Source: Planctomycetota bacterium | GTDB taxonomy: Bacteria; Planctomycetota; UBA1135; GCA-002686595 | Length of the DNA stretch: 64,000 bases | Assembly (NCBI GenBank): GCA_012960475.1 | Contig: DUBE01000052.1 | Coordinates: 1-64,000 of the forward strand | Direction: 5' to 3' | Shown here: positions 35,341-44,165 of the stretch, in pieces | Numbering within the stretch: the first letter of the stretch is position 1 | How the letters are laid out: each line of letters begins with the position of its first letter | The notes under the pieces: model-generated | Seen by the model: the letters and a program-made list of their open reading frames with translations, nothing else | What the model was told of the DNA's origin: nothing | The model's database searches: none | Position numbers and translations under genes: made by a program

Positions 35341-36731
35341 GTGGAGCCCTCCCTTTCCTCGTCAGAAGCGTCCGCATCCACACTACGCCCGTCAAGTTCA
35401 TGCTCGCGCAGTTTCTCCCAAAGCACCTTGCGCGAAATCCCCAGCAGCTCCGCGCACTGAGTGCGGTGACCGCTGGTCATTTCAAGGGCCCTCGCCAGAT
35501 GGGCACCTTCCGCCTGCTTGAGCACGGCGCGCAGGGGCTGGATTTCCTCGGGAACTTCCGTGGCACCGCGCCAACGGGGATCAGCGGGCAGGAGATCTTC
35601 TGCACGCAAGACCCGGTTCTTACCCGCCAAGGCGATCCCCCTCTGAATCGCATTCTCCAACTCACGCACATTTCCCGGCCAGGGATAGCGTTCCAGCATG
35701 GCCATGCTGGAGCGGCCCACCGTCCACTCTCCCGCCCCTCCATGCCGTTGCACGAGATGCTGCACCAACAGGGGCACATCCCCAACGCGCTCGCGCAGGG
35801 GAGGCAGGAGCACGGGCACCACATGCACCCGCCAATAAAGATCTTCCCTGAAAGTTCCCGCGCGTACCATCTCGCGCAGATCGACTTTGGTTGCCACCAC
35901 CACCCGGATGTCCACTTCAATAGAACGCTCGCCCCCCACCCGTTCAAAAGAGCGCTCCTGCAGTACCCGCAACAGTTTGACCTGGGTGGGCAGGGGCATG
36001 TCATCGATGTCGTCCAGGAACAAGGTGCCCCCGTGCGCCAGTTCAAAGCGACCCTTGCGCTCCCGACGCGCATCGGTGAAAGCGCCCTTCTCGTGACCAA
36101 ACAACTCGGCTTCAAGCAGACCCTCGGGCAGCGCAGCGCAGGAGAGAGGAATAAAGGGGCCGGCCGTGCGATGACTCTCATCATGGACCGCCTGAGCGAT
36201 GCGCTCCTTGCCCGTGCCGCTCTCCCCTTGGATCAGAACCGTGGCTTCCGAGCTGGCCACCTGGCGGACGCGCTCAAAGACCCCCTGCATGACCTCGGAC
36301 TGGCCCACGATGCCCTCAAAACCACGGGCCCTTGAGAGTTCTTCCCGCAGGCGTGTGTTTTCCAGCTCAAGGTCCGAGAGGCGCGCCAGGCCGGCCAGGC
36401 GCTGGATGATGGTCTCGTTGCGGAAGGGTTTTTGGACATAGTCCACAGCTCCCAGGCGCATGGCCGCCACGGCGTCATCCACGGTGGCATAGCCCGTCAT
36501 CAAAATCACCGGACGCTCGGGTCTGAGTTCCACCGATCGTTCCAGAATCGCCACTCCACCCGAACCCGGCAAGCGCACATCAGTGACAACCACTTCTGGG
36601 TCGCTGTCTTCCAACGCTTTGAGAGCCGAATCTGTATCGGTGGCGCCCAAGACCTCGTGGCCGGCCTCTTCAAGGGCATCGCGCAGAGTCACAAAAATCG
36701 TGACCTCATCGTCCACCAGGAGAACGCGCAC
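35337..36731 (-). CDS. NtrC-type sigma-54-dependent response regulator
   Basis: 464 residues in three domains: receiver (1-120) with phospho-Asp in VVVTDVRLPG, Thr in ILMTGYA and Lys in YVQKPF; AAA+ ATPase (~140-380) with Walker A GESGTGKE, Walker B GGTLFLDDID, and GNVRELENAI; Fis HTH (~410-450, HRTQCAELLGISRKVLWEK). The sigma-54 contact loop reads GAFTDA instead of GAFTGA. All signature residues for phosphorylation are present. The stop overlaps the LpxH-like gene's start (ATGA); the GGDEF-like gene lies 6 nt upstream. It should act with RpoN, encoded in this window. Confidence 0.95.
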   Translation of the reverse strand: MRVLLVDDEVTIFVTLRDALEEAGHEVLGATDTDSALKALEDSDPEVVVTDVRLPGSGGVAILERSVELRPERPVILMTGYATVDDAVAAMRLGAVDYVQKPFRNETIIQRLAGLARLSDLELENTRLREELSRARGFEGIVGQSEVMQGVFERVRQVASSEATVLIQGESGTGKERIAQAVHDESHRTAGPFIPLSCAALPEGLLEAELFGHEKGAFTDARRERKGRFELAHGGTLFLDDIDDMPLPTQVKLLRVLQERSFERVGGERSIEVDIRVVVATKVDLREMVRAGTFREDLYWRVHVVPVLLPPLRERVGDVPLLVQHLVQRHGGAGEWTVGRSSMAMLERYPWPGNVRELENAIQRGIALAGKNRVLRAEDLLPADPRWRGATEVPEEIQPLRAVLKQAEGAHLARALEMTSGHRTQCAELLGISRKVLWEKLREHELDGRSVDADASDEEREGST

Positions 36732-36737
36732 CCTGGA

Positions 36738-37256
36738 TCAGCCTCCGATCACACCGGTCTCTCCGCGATTTCCGCCCGCGGCCTGGGCTACCTGCAGGCC
36801 ATTCTCAGCGGCTTCTAGCAAGGCGTCAAAAAACAATACGTCATCCCCACCTCTCGTCGAACCGATACCTGCCGAGAGAGAGACATCCATCTTGCGCCCC
36901 TCGCTCTCGAACTCCAGCTGCCGGGCGGCGGTCAAGAGGCGCTCAACCATACGCTGGGCACCCTCTAGTGAAGTATGGGGCACAACTACCAGCAAGCGGT
37001 CATCAGCCAGGCGTCCCAGGAAATCGCTTGCCCGGGTCTCGCGCTTGAGTATCTCGATGACCTCCTCGATCACCGCCTCCTTGGAGTCATAACCGTAGAG
37101 ATCCCGCAACTGGTTCAGACGGTCCACACCCACCATCAGACAACTGAGAGGGTAGCCGTAGCGCTGTGCACGATGAAATTCTACGCGAATCAGATGCTGA
37201 ATCTGAGCCAGGGTGAACAGGCTGCGATCCTGAGACTGTTGAGAGGAGTCACTCAT
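36738..37256 (-). CDS. GGDEF-fold protein with a degenerate active site
   Basis: 172 residues from ATG 37256. The diguanylate cyclase fold is recognisable: a HRAQRYGYPLSCLMVGVDRL start, the YGYDSKEAVIEEV helix, and a final SLSAGIGS segment. The catalytic GG(D/E)EF signature is replaced by RLADDRLLVVV, so GTP cyclisation to c-di-GMP is unlikely. A short N-terminal Gln/Ser stretch precedes it. It sits 6 nt upstream of the NtrC-type regulator, so it may sense nucleotides or work as an interaction partner. Confidence 0.8.
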   Translation of the reverse strand: MSDSSQQSQDRSLFTLAQIQHLIRVEFHRAQRYGYPLSCLMVGVDRLNQLRDLYGYDSKEAVIEEVIEILKRETRASDFLGRLADDRLLVVVPHTSLEGAQRMVERLLTAARQLEFESEGRKMDVSLSAGIGSTRGGDDVLFFDALLEAAENGLQVAQAAGGNRGETGVIGG

Positions 37257-37470
37257 AGGCAGCGGCACATGTTAGCCCCTCGCCCCCCAAAAGAAGCACC
37301 CTGCGACGCACAATTGCAGTAGTTCCTTGGTGAACTGCCCCAATCCGGGACCGCTGCGGCGCCACGCCTCGGGGACTGATCGATCCTGAGACTGAGAGAG
37401 GGCGGTAGCTGCCAGGAAGGGGCTTGCCCCCCAATCACCACTCCCGAGACCACGATTCCGACTTCGACCC

Positions 37471-38313
37471 TCACCCAGCGCCTCCCAAGAGTCCGCTGAT
37501 TTTCTTGAGAAGGTCATCAATCGTCCCGTCCAGGCTCCATTGCCAGCGCGCCCTGCCAAGGACCAACAAGGTTCCAATCAGCAGGGAGTAGACCAGCACG
37601 GCCACCAAGTTGGCCACCAGGAAGGCTGACCCACCGCGCGCCGCCCCGCGCACCTTTCGTGAAGCTCCGCGAACGCCCCGCTGAAACGAGGCCATGAGCA
37701 AGTCACGCTGAATGCGACCGCTACGCTCACAGAGGGCCTTGGACTCCAAGTCCACCCCCACGAGAACATCTCTGGCACAGGCATCCGCATCCCACTCTCC
37801 GCGCAGCACCGCAGCCTGCCAACGCTTGATCGCCGCCCGGTCCCCGCTGCCCATCTCGGCTGCGATGCCCGCCAGAATCCGGCGGGCCACGGGCAGGTCC
37901 TGCAGTTTGAGCTGGCGTAGACTTGGATCTGGCGCGCGAGCCGACGCAGGAGCCTTGGGAGCATCTCCCTGCCGTTTCGAGGTCTCCACTTGCGCTTCTG
38001 CCACTGCAGGAGTCTCAAGTGCCTGCTCAGCCTCTGGTGGATGGACCACGATCAGCATGCCCTGCCACTGGATCGTATCCCCGTCTTCAAGTACGCACTC
38101 CACAACAGCCCTGCCATTGACCAGGGGGGTGGTCCGGGACCCCGCCAGCACCAGCCGGGCGGGATCAGCCCAAAGGTGCAATTCATCCCCCTCAGCGTCC
38201 TTGGCCAGCACTTCACAGCCCTCGCCCCCCACCCGCACCCGGTCGATCCAGGGAATCCTGCCGAGGCTGCCCCCACCCTTGATGTCAATCGAGCCTTCCA
38301 TGGCTCCCAGCAT
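37471..38313 (-). CDS. FHA-like domain membrane protein
   Basis: 280 residues from ATG 38313 (ATG 38301 also possible). Residues 1-95 fit an FHA/SMAD-like beta sandwich: SIDIKGGGSLGRI at the start, TTPLVNGRAVVECVLEDGDTI near its end. Then comes an Ala/Pro/Glu linker, a helical region (~140-225), and a single C-terminal transmembrane helix (AFLVANLVAVLVYSLLIGTLLVLG) with a short tail. FHA domains bind phosphothreonine, but the key Arg/Ser residues are not certain here. Divergent from the gene at 38423, with 109 nt between. Confidence 0.65.
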   Translation of the reverse strand: MLGAMEGSIDIKGGGSLGRIPWIDRVRVGGEGCEVLAKDAEGDELHLWADPARLVLAGSRTTPLVNGRAVVECVLEDGDTIQWQGMLIVVHPPEAEQALETPAVAEAQVETSKRQGDAPKAPASARAPDPSLRQLKLQDLPVARRILAGIAAEMGSGDRAAIKRWQAAVLRGEWDADACARDVLVGVDLESKALCERSGRIQRDLLMASFQRGVRGASRKVRGAARGGSAFLVANLVAVLVYSLLIGTLLVLGRARWQWSLDGTIDDLLKKISGLLGGAG

Positions 38314-38422
38314 GCCAAGCGCCGTCCACGGATGCACTTGCTGCTTGCCCGCAGATCTCAAGGTCACGGGTGGGTGATCCTGCCGCGTGACTCGAAAAGG
38401 CAAGAACACTAACCTGTCCAGC

Positions 38423-39889
38423 GTGCAACACCTCCTCACCATCATCCTCGCCCTGCCCGGCCTGCAGGATCGGCCCCTCCCCTCCTACGCCCTGCTCCCG
38501 GCCCCCCAGGCTCTGGCAACCAAGGAAGCCCAAGGCCCTGCCCTGCCCCCGGACGGACTGCCCCTTTGGAGCCCGCGCCAGGACCCGCTGCCCCTGCCAA
38601 ACCGCCCAGCCATGCCCATAGAGGACTGGCGTCGCTGGATCGAAGAGCACGCCGCCAGCACCCACCGCGGTTTGCGTCTGCGCAGCACCGGCCAGGGCGT
38701 CTTGGTTCAGGGACCACCAGATGAAGTCGCCTCCCTGAGAGAGTTTGGCCAACAAGTACAGCAATTGATCGAGGCCTTGCAGATCGAGATTCAGGTCACG
38801 GTGCAAGTGGGGCAGGATGACCCCGCGCGACAATTTGGGTGGCTCCCATCCGGTGGGCACCTGGCCCTGGGAGAAGTTCAACAACGGGGCTTCGTAGGGA
38901 GCTGGCGCTCGGAGATCGCCGCCGACAGCGCGGTAGCGGAACCAGAACTCTGGACTGCACAGACCGGCTGGGCTCTGTTTCTGCATGCTTCCCGCCAGCC
39001 CCAGGGTGCGGGGCTCCTGCTGGCTGGCTCATTCCGTCTCAACACCCAGACCGGGCACGGCTCGTTTGACCCAGAGACGCCTGACCTGGGCCTGATCGAA
39101 CAGCCTCAGATCCAGCAAACCCGCTTGGACTTCGCCCGCATGCTTGAAACAGGGCAGAGTCTGGAGCTGCAAGCAACCCGAGGTGGCCAGGAGATCCGGG
39201 TCACCATCGAGGCCAGTTCACCTGCGGAGCTGCCGCGACCCGCCGCTTGGACCGTAATCGAGACCGCAGGTCTGTGGCCCGAGTTGCCCTGGCTACAAGA
39301 GGACAATCAACACAGCCCCTGGCCACCATCTTCCATCGCCGCGATCCTGGCAAGTTCAGGACTTGAGGGCTCGCCCTTGTGGGCCGGCAACCTGCTCTTG
39401 ATCCCCCCGGGGTCCGAGGAACTGGCCGCCCAGGCCCTGCGATTGATCGATGCCCTCAGCGCTGCACCTTCCAACAGTCTGCTGAGTGCCAGCATGGGGC
39501 AGGATGCGGCCCTGATCCCATGCGTCAGGGGCCTGCCCTTTGGAGTCCGAATGACCCAGGTGACCACCGCCATGACCGGCTACCGCACTGATCTCGCCAC
39601 GGACGCATGGATCGCCGAGCCCCAGGTGCAGACCCTGGTCAACGGCAGCCGCATCATGGGCATCCTGGGATCCGGCAACAGCACCCTCACCTGGCACCAA
39701 CAGGCAATGACAGAGCGGGGTCGGATCCAAGCCCCTGAATTGGCCTATCTGGGTAGCCTGGAGTGGATTGCGGAGGGCACCCGCTCGGGAGAACTGCACC
39801 TCGATCACCAAGGGAGCGAGGTGCAAGTGGCTGCCTCAGTCCCCCATGCACAACTTCAGGCACAAATTCGAGACGATGAAACACGCTGA
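38423..39889 (+). CDS. Probable secreted protein of unknown function, upstream of rpoN
   Basis: 488 residues from GTG 38423, chosen because a short hydrophobic stretch (HLLTIILALPGL) follows and could be a signal peptide; GTG 38387 is an alternative. The rest is a mixture of beta and helix with no recognised motif. Two stretches, around 250-300 and 395-470, have alternating hydrophobic/polar pattern of beta proteins. No metal-binding or catalytic motif is seen. It ends 25 nt before the rpoN start and may be its operon partner. Confidence 0.65.
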   Translation: MQHLLTIILALPGLQDRPLPSYALLPAPQALATKEAQGPALPPDGLPLWSPRQDPLPLPNRPAMPIEDWRRWIEEHAASTHRGLRLRSTGQGVLVQGPPDEVASLREFGQQVQQLIEALQIEIQVTVQVGQDDPARQFGWLPSGGHLALGEVQQRGFVGSWRSEIAADSAVAEPELWTAQTGWALFLHASRQPQGAGLLLAGSFRLNTQTGHGSFDPETPDLGLIEQPQIQQTRLDFARMLETGQSLELQATRGGQEIRVTIEASSPAELPRPAAWTVIETAGLWPELPWLQEDNQHSPWPPSSIAAILASSGLEGSPLWAGNLLLIPPGSEELAAQALRLIDALSAAPSNSLLSASMGQDAALIPCVRGLPFGVRMTQVTTAMTGYRTDLATDAWIAEPQVQTLVNGSRIMGILGSGNSTLTWHQQAMTERGRIQAPELAYLGSLEWIAEGTRSGELHLDHQGSEVQVAASVPHAQLQAQIRDDETR

Positions 39890-39902
39890 TGAATAGAGCG
39901 CG

Positions 39903-39923
39903 CCCCTGCACTATATGCAGGGG
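39903..39923 (+). promoter_or_regulatory. Hairpin covering the rpoN start codon
   Basis: CCCCTGCA (39903-39910) pairs fully with TGCAGGGG (39916-39923) across loop CTATA. The ATG at 39915-39917 spans loop and stem, so the structure would hide this start or serve as a stop for upstream transcription. Confidence 0.6.
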
Positions 39924-41531
39924 AGTAAACTAGAACCAGTAGCCCATCAACAGCCACTACTAGACTTGAGACTCGGACTCCACCAAAGCGCACGCCTTCA
40001 GCAACGTCTTCTGCAATCACCGCAGATGATCCAGGCCATGCAGATCCTGCAGCTGCCCCTGCTGGATCTGGAGGCGCGCATTGAACAGGAACTCACGGAA
40101 AACCCCTTCCTGGAGCGCGAAGAGAACAAGGACCGGGATGCTGGATCTGCTGAGAGCAACGGTGCACAGACAGAGGCACCCCAGACCGGGGCCGAGAAAG
40201 AACTCGAACAGCTACGCGAGAACTTCGAGCGCATGGAGCGTGAATACGGAGATGGCCGGTCCGAACCTCGCCGGGTGGCCGACGATGGAGAACGCCGCTT
40301 CGACGCGATCCAGAATGTAGCCGGAGAGCCCGCCTCCTTGCACGAGGTCTTGATCGAACAAGTTGGCCTGCTGGAAACCAGCGAACGACGGCGCAAGATC
40401 CTGGAGTACATCGTCTGGTCACTTGACCATCACGGCTATCTGACGGGAACCCGCGCAGGGTTGATCGAAGAGATCAACTCCCAACTCAGTCGGCCACTGG
40501 ACACCAGCGAGGGTCAGCCTTCCAATCAGAATGACCAAGGGGAGCACGGAGACGAAGGGACCCAAGAGAACACGGACGAGCAGGACAACAGCCAAGCGGC
40601 GCTCCTTGACCCTTCCCAGGACGAGTTCCTGGTCAGCCTGGCCCAGTTGCGCAGAGCCACTCATCCGGCCCTGGCTGCGGAAGACTTGCGCGAATGCCTG
40701 CTGCTTCAGCTCGATGCCCACGGTGAATGGGAGGGCCTGCTGCGCCTGATCATCGACAAGCACCTCTCCGATGTAGAGGCCAACCGCCTGCCGCGCATCG
40801 CCAAGGCCACCGGAGCCTCCATCGAAGAGGTCAAGCTGGTCCTGGAAGACCTGCGCCACATGGACCCCGCACCCGGCGCGGTCTACGGAGGAACCACAGC
40901 CGATGTGATCGTGCCGGAGGTGGTCGTGCTCGAAGAAAACGGCGAATGGGTCGTGCGTCTGGACCGGGAGCGTCAACCGCGACTGACCCTCTCACGGGCC
41001 TATGAACAAACCCTCAAGGATCTGCCCAAGGGCGACCCCGCCCGTGAGTGGATTCGCAAGCGCCGAGAGAACGCCCAATGGTTCCTGGAGGCCCTGCGCC
41101 AGCGCAAGTCCACCCTGCGACGGATTGCCGAGACGGTCTTCGAGCATCAGAGCGCCTTTCTGGAAAAGGGAGTGGAGAGTCTGGTGCCCTTACGGATGCA
41201 GGATGTGGCGGACATCATCAAAGTGCACATATCCACGGTATCGCGCGGAGTATCGGGCAAGTTCGCCGAAACCCCCCACGGGATCTTCCCGATCAAGTTC
41301 TTCTTCGCCGGGGGCGCCACCAGGGACACGGGCGAGGAGACCAGCCAAAAAGCGATTCAGGAGCGCTTGCGGGCATTGATCCAGAACGAGGACGCCCAAA
41401 AACCCTACTCAGACGAGCAGCTGGCGGGCCTGCTCTCCGAAAAGGAGGGCCTGACCCTGGCGCGCCGAACGGTCACCAAGTACCGCAAGGCTCTGGACAT
41501 TCCCTCTTCCACTCAACGACGCCAGTATTGA
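39915..41531 (+). CDS. rpoN: RNA polymerase sigma-54 factor
   Basis: 538 residues from ATG 39915; a TTG at 39966 (LRLGLHQ) is the main alternative. Region I (LRLGLHQSARLQQ...PQMIQAMQILQLP) interacts with activators, followed by an acidic stretch (about 70-115). The core-binding region follows, interrupted by an Asn/Gln/Glu-rich insertion at ~197-227. The HTH is in VADIIKVHISTVSRGVSGKFAETP, and the RpoN box ARRTVTKYRK is at ~516-525, just before the C-terminus. It directs transcription from -24/-12 promoters with NtrC-type activators such as the one at 35337-36731. Confidence 0.96.
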   Translation: MQGSKLEPVAHQQPLLDLRLGLHQSARLQQRLLQSPQMIQAMQILQLPLLDLEARIEQELTENPFLEREENKDRDAGSAESNGAQTEAPQTGAEKELEQLRENFERMEREYGDGRSEPRRVADDGERRFDAIQNVAGEPASLHEVLIEQVGLLETSERRRKILEYIVWSLDHHGYLTGTRAGLIEEINSQLSRPLDTSEGQPSNQNDQGEHGDEGTQENTDEQDNSQAALLDPSQDEFLVSLAQLRRATHPALAAEDLRECLLLQLDAHGEWEGLLRLIIDKHLSDVEANRLPRIAKATGASIEEVKLVLEDLRHMDPAPGAVYGGTTADVIVPEVVVLEENGEWVVRLDRERQPRLTLSRAYEQTLKDLPKGDPAREWIRKRRENAQWFLEALRQRKSTLRRIAETVFEHQSAFLEKGVESLVPLRMQDVADIIKVHISTVSRGVSGKFAETPHGIFPIKFFFAGGATRDTGEETSQKAIQERLRALIQNEDAQKPYSDEQLAGLLSEKEGLTLARRTVTKYRKALDIPSSTQRRQY

Positions 41532-41635
41532 GGGCGCCGATGTTTGGAACAGGTGCAGCCTGCTTCCTGTTGGCAAATCGCTACCATGGGCTCCTTCCTC
41601 GGGGCTGAGCCCCTCTCCCCCTCCTGGCAAACCAG

Positions 41636-42205
41636 ATGACCCTCAAAGCAACCGAACTCCGCAAGGGCATGGTTCTGGAAAAGGACAATGACCTTCTCCT
41701 GATCACCGACTACAGCCATGCCACCCCCGGCAACTTGCGAGCCGTTATTCAAGTCAAGACCCGCAGCCTCACAACAGGGTCCAACAAGGCTTTCCGACCC
41801 GCGGCGGGCGATCAATTCGAACAGGCCTACCTCAAGAAGACACCCTCCCAGTACCTCTACCAGGAAGCCAACGGAGATTATGTCTTCAATGACCAAGAGA
41901 CCTACGAACAGTTCATGATCCCCAAGGATCAGATAGTGGACAAGATGTGGATGATCAAAGAAAGTGAACTGATCGACGTGACCTTTCACGAGGAGAATCC
42001 TATCTCCATCGAATTACCAACCACGGTCACCCTGGAAATCACCTGGGCCGAGATGGCGGTCAAGGGCAACACAGCCACGAATGTGAAGAAGGAAGCCAAG
42101 GTGGAAACCGGCAAGATGATCAAGGTTCCCCTGCACATCAAGGAAGGGGAGCGCGTCGTGATCAGTACGGAAACCGGCGAGTTCCAAAAGCGCGCCCAGG
42201 ATTGA
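41636..42205 (+). CDS. efp: Elongation factor P
   Basis: 189 residues in the three-domain EF-P layout: KOW-like domain I with LRKGMVLEKDNDLLL, then two OB-fold domains ending GERVVISTETGEFQKRAQD. EF-P helps ribosomes through proline stretches. At the tip of domain I the sequence is HATPGNLRAV, so Asn33 sits where EF-P usually carries a modified Lys or Arg. I believe Asn occurs there in other PVC-group EF-Ps. It follows rpoN by 104 nt. Confidence 0.95.
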   Translation: MTLKATELRKGMVLEKDNDLLLITDYSHATPGNLRAVIQVKTRSLTTGSNKAFRPAAGDQFEQAYLKKTPSQYLYQEANGDYVFNDQETYEQFMIPKDQIVDKMWMIKESELIDVTFHEENPISIELPTTVTLEITWAEMAVKGNTATNVKKEAKVETGKMIKVPLHIKEGERVVISTETGEFQKRAQD

Positions 42206-42251
42206 CTTTCCCCACACCAGGCACGAGCGAGTAGACCCTGCGCCCCACGGA

Positions 42252-43685
42252 TCAGAAAGGTACCCGTGCGAGCCCCCCCCTTTCTTCGAGGGGGAACAGA
42301 CGATAGACCTCCAGGGTCATGTTGCGGCCCAGGGGCAGATTCTCAAACACCTGCACGCACTCCGCCTGCTGGACCAGGATGCGCTCCAGGACGGAACGCC
42401 ACCGGTCGGGCCACTTGAGCAAGAAGTCCCGACGAAGAATCAACCAGCAGGGCCTGTCCGAACGGGCCGCATCAACCAGGCGCATGGGTTGAGTGCGATC
42501 TGCCCAGGCGTGGGCCACGGGGTACCGCGCGTCGGTCCAACCAGGCTGGGTGTACAAGTCTCCGAGGCCCGCCTGCATGGAGAGCACTAGGTCCTCGGGA
42601 CCACGCTGGGCTTGCACATAGGCAAACGCCTCGCGCCAACGGGGTCGACTGCCATGCCAAGGCCCCACCTCGAAGCCCGAGAGCAGCAGCAGGGGCAGGA
42701 CCAGGACCCCCCCATAGATCCAACCACCGCGCTCGCCCAGGGGCCAGACCGCGAGCAACAGGGCCCAGGGCAGGAGGCAAAATGCATACTGAGCGGTGCT
42801 CTGCCCAAACCAGCCAACACCTGCTACCGCTAGGGCACCCAGCAAGGTCGCCAGAGCGAAGAGACAGACCAGCCCTTGCCCTTCCTGCCGCGCGCGCCAG
42901 GTTCCCCACAGTGCGCAGAGTCCCAAGATCGGGGTCAGGGCAAAGCCCGCCGCCAGGGCAAAGTGTTTCAAACCCGAAAGACCTTTGATTTCTGCCTTCT
43001 GCGCCAGGTAGACCATCAGGTCTCCAGCAAACAACAGCCCTCCCAGTAGCAGAATCACTGGCGCTGCCCATAAACACATGCGGCGCACTCGAGGCGCAGG
43101 ATCCACTCCAAACGCCGGCCCCAACACGAGTGCCACAACCAGCGCCAGGGGTGCCACCAACATGGAGAGTTGCAGACTCCCCGCAAGGCCCATGATGACC
43201 AGACCCAAGGCGGCTCCCCGCGGTGCGTCGCATACAAGGGCACGCAGCATCAACGCGTTGCCCAGCAAGATGACCAACAAGCCCGGTGCATAGGGCCGTG
43301 CATTTGTGGCCCAATAAAGAGCCCAGGGACTCAGTGCCAGCAGCAAGCTGGCCCATGAGCTACGCCGCTCCCCAGCCAAGGGCAAGAGGCTGAAATAGCA
43401 CAGAGGTATGCTGAGCAGGGCGCAGATAGCGGAGAGCAAGCGCAGGCCGCGTTCATCGATCAAACCGCCCCAGGAATCCACGCAGACCCGAATCAACCCG
43501 TAGAACAAGGGGTTGTGGTTCACCCCCCGGGGGTGCCAGGCATCGCTCACCGTCAGGGCTTCATCAAACCACAGGGAGGCATTGCCGCCCCGCCAAAGCC
43601 CCCAGGCCAGGGCACCCAGGGCCACCAGCAGCAGCCCCCCGGCGGGCCTCCAGGCCCAAGCCTGAGTCTTGTTGAGCGGTTCCAT
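42252..43685 (-). CDS. GT-C membrane glycosyltransferase or mannosyltransferase-like protein
   Basis: 477 residues from ATG 43685, chosen because an AGGA ribosome-binding site lies 6 nt upstream; the ATG at 43739 would add 18 residues. About ten hydrophobic helices are present; the first outer loop contains LWFDEALTVSDAWHPRG, with the DE pair of GT39-like enzymes. A C-terminal soluble part of ~110 residues (RPRWREAFAYVQAQRGPEDLV) follows. A polyprenyl-phosphate sugar donor is expected. It diverges from the PEGA lipoprotein gene. Confidence 0.8.
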   Translation of the reverse strand: MEPLNKTQAWAWRPAGGLLLVALGALAWGLWRGGNASLWFDEALTVSDAWHPRGVNHNPLFYGLIRVCVDSWGGLIDERGLRLLSAICALLSIPLCYFSLLPLAGERRSSWASLLLALSPWALYWATNARPYAPGLLVILLGNALMLRALVCDAPRGAALGLVIMGLAGSLQLSMLVAPLALVVALVLGPAFGVDPAPRVRRMCLWAAPVILLLGGLLFAGDLMVYLAQKAEIKGLSGLKHFALAAGFALTPILGLCALWGTWRARQEGQGLVCLFALATLLGALAVAGVGWFGQSTAQYAFCLLPWALLLAVWPLGERGGWIYGGVLVLPLLLLSGFEVGPWHGSRPRWREAFAYVQAQRGPEDLVLSMQAGLGDLYTQPGWTDARYPVAHAWADRTQPMRLVDAARSDRPCWLILRRDFLLKWPDRWRSVLERILVQQAECVQVFENLPLGRNMTLEVYRLFPLEERGGLARVPF

Positions 43686-43787
43686 GAAAAGTCCTATGGA
43701 CAGCATGCCGGTCGCGGCCGATAAATACCATCGGCCCATTCAACCCCGGGCTTGCGACCTGCCCCGCCCAACCAGCAGAATCCAGCC

Positions 43788-44165
43788 ATGTTCCGACTCC
43801 TGCCCCTGTTGATCCTCCTGAGTGCCTGCGCCAGCACACACAGGCCTTTGCGCCTGGCCAGTTTCCCCTCAGGTGCCCACATCTACATCGACGGACGCGA
43901 CACTGGTTTCGTGACTCCGATTACGCTTGATCTGCAGGACAAGGCCCAATCCCAGCTGGAGCTGGTTCTGCCAGGTTACAAGACTGCCAAACGCACTTTG
44001 AACCTGCACGAAGGGCGCGAGGTGGTACCCTATTCGGACTCCACGGTTTTCTATCTGACCTGGCGGCTCCCCTTCTTCCTGGCCACCGATGCCTTCTGGG
44101 GCCCGATTCAGAGATACACCGTGGAACAGCCAGGACGGGTCTACGTGCGGCTCGACAGATCTTGA
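43788..44165 (+). CDS. PEGA-domain lipoprotein
   Basis: 125 residues from ATG 43788, chosen because it begins a lipoprotein signal with lipobox LLSAC (MFRLLPLLILLSACAS). Residues ~20-75 are a PEGA domain (FPSGAHIYIDGRDTGFVTP...LVLPGYKTAKRTL), a surface beta domain often found on outer-envelope proteins. A C-terminal hydrophobic segment WRLPFFLATDAFWGP could associate with the membrane. The stop overlaps the gmhB TTG start (TTGA). Role unknown. Confidence 0.85.
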   Translation: MFRLLPLLILLSACASTHRPLRLASFPSGAHIYIDGRDTGFVTPITLDLQDKAQSQLELVLPGYKTAKRTLNLHEGREVVPYSDSTVFYLTWRLPFFLATDAFWGPIQRYTVEQPGRVYVRLDRS

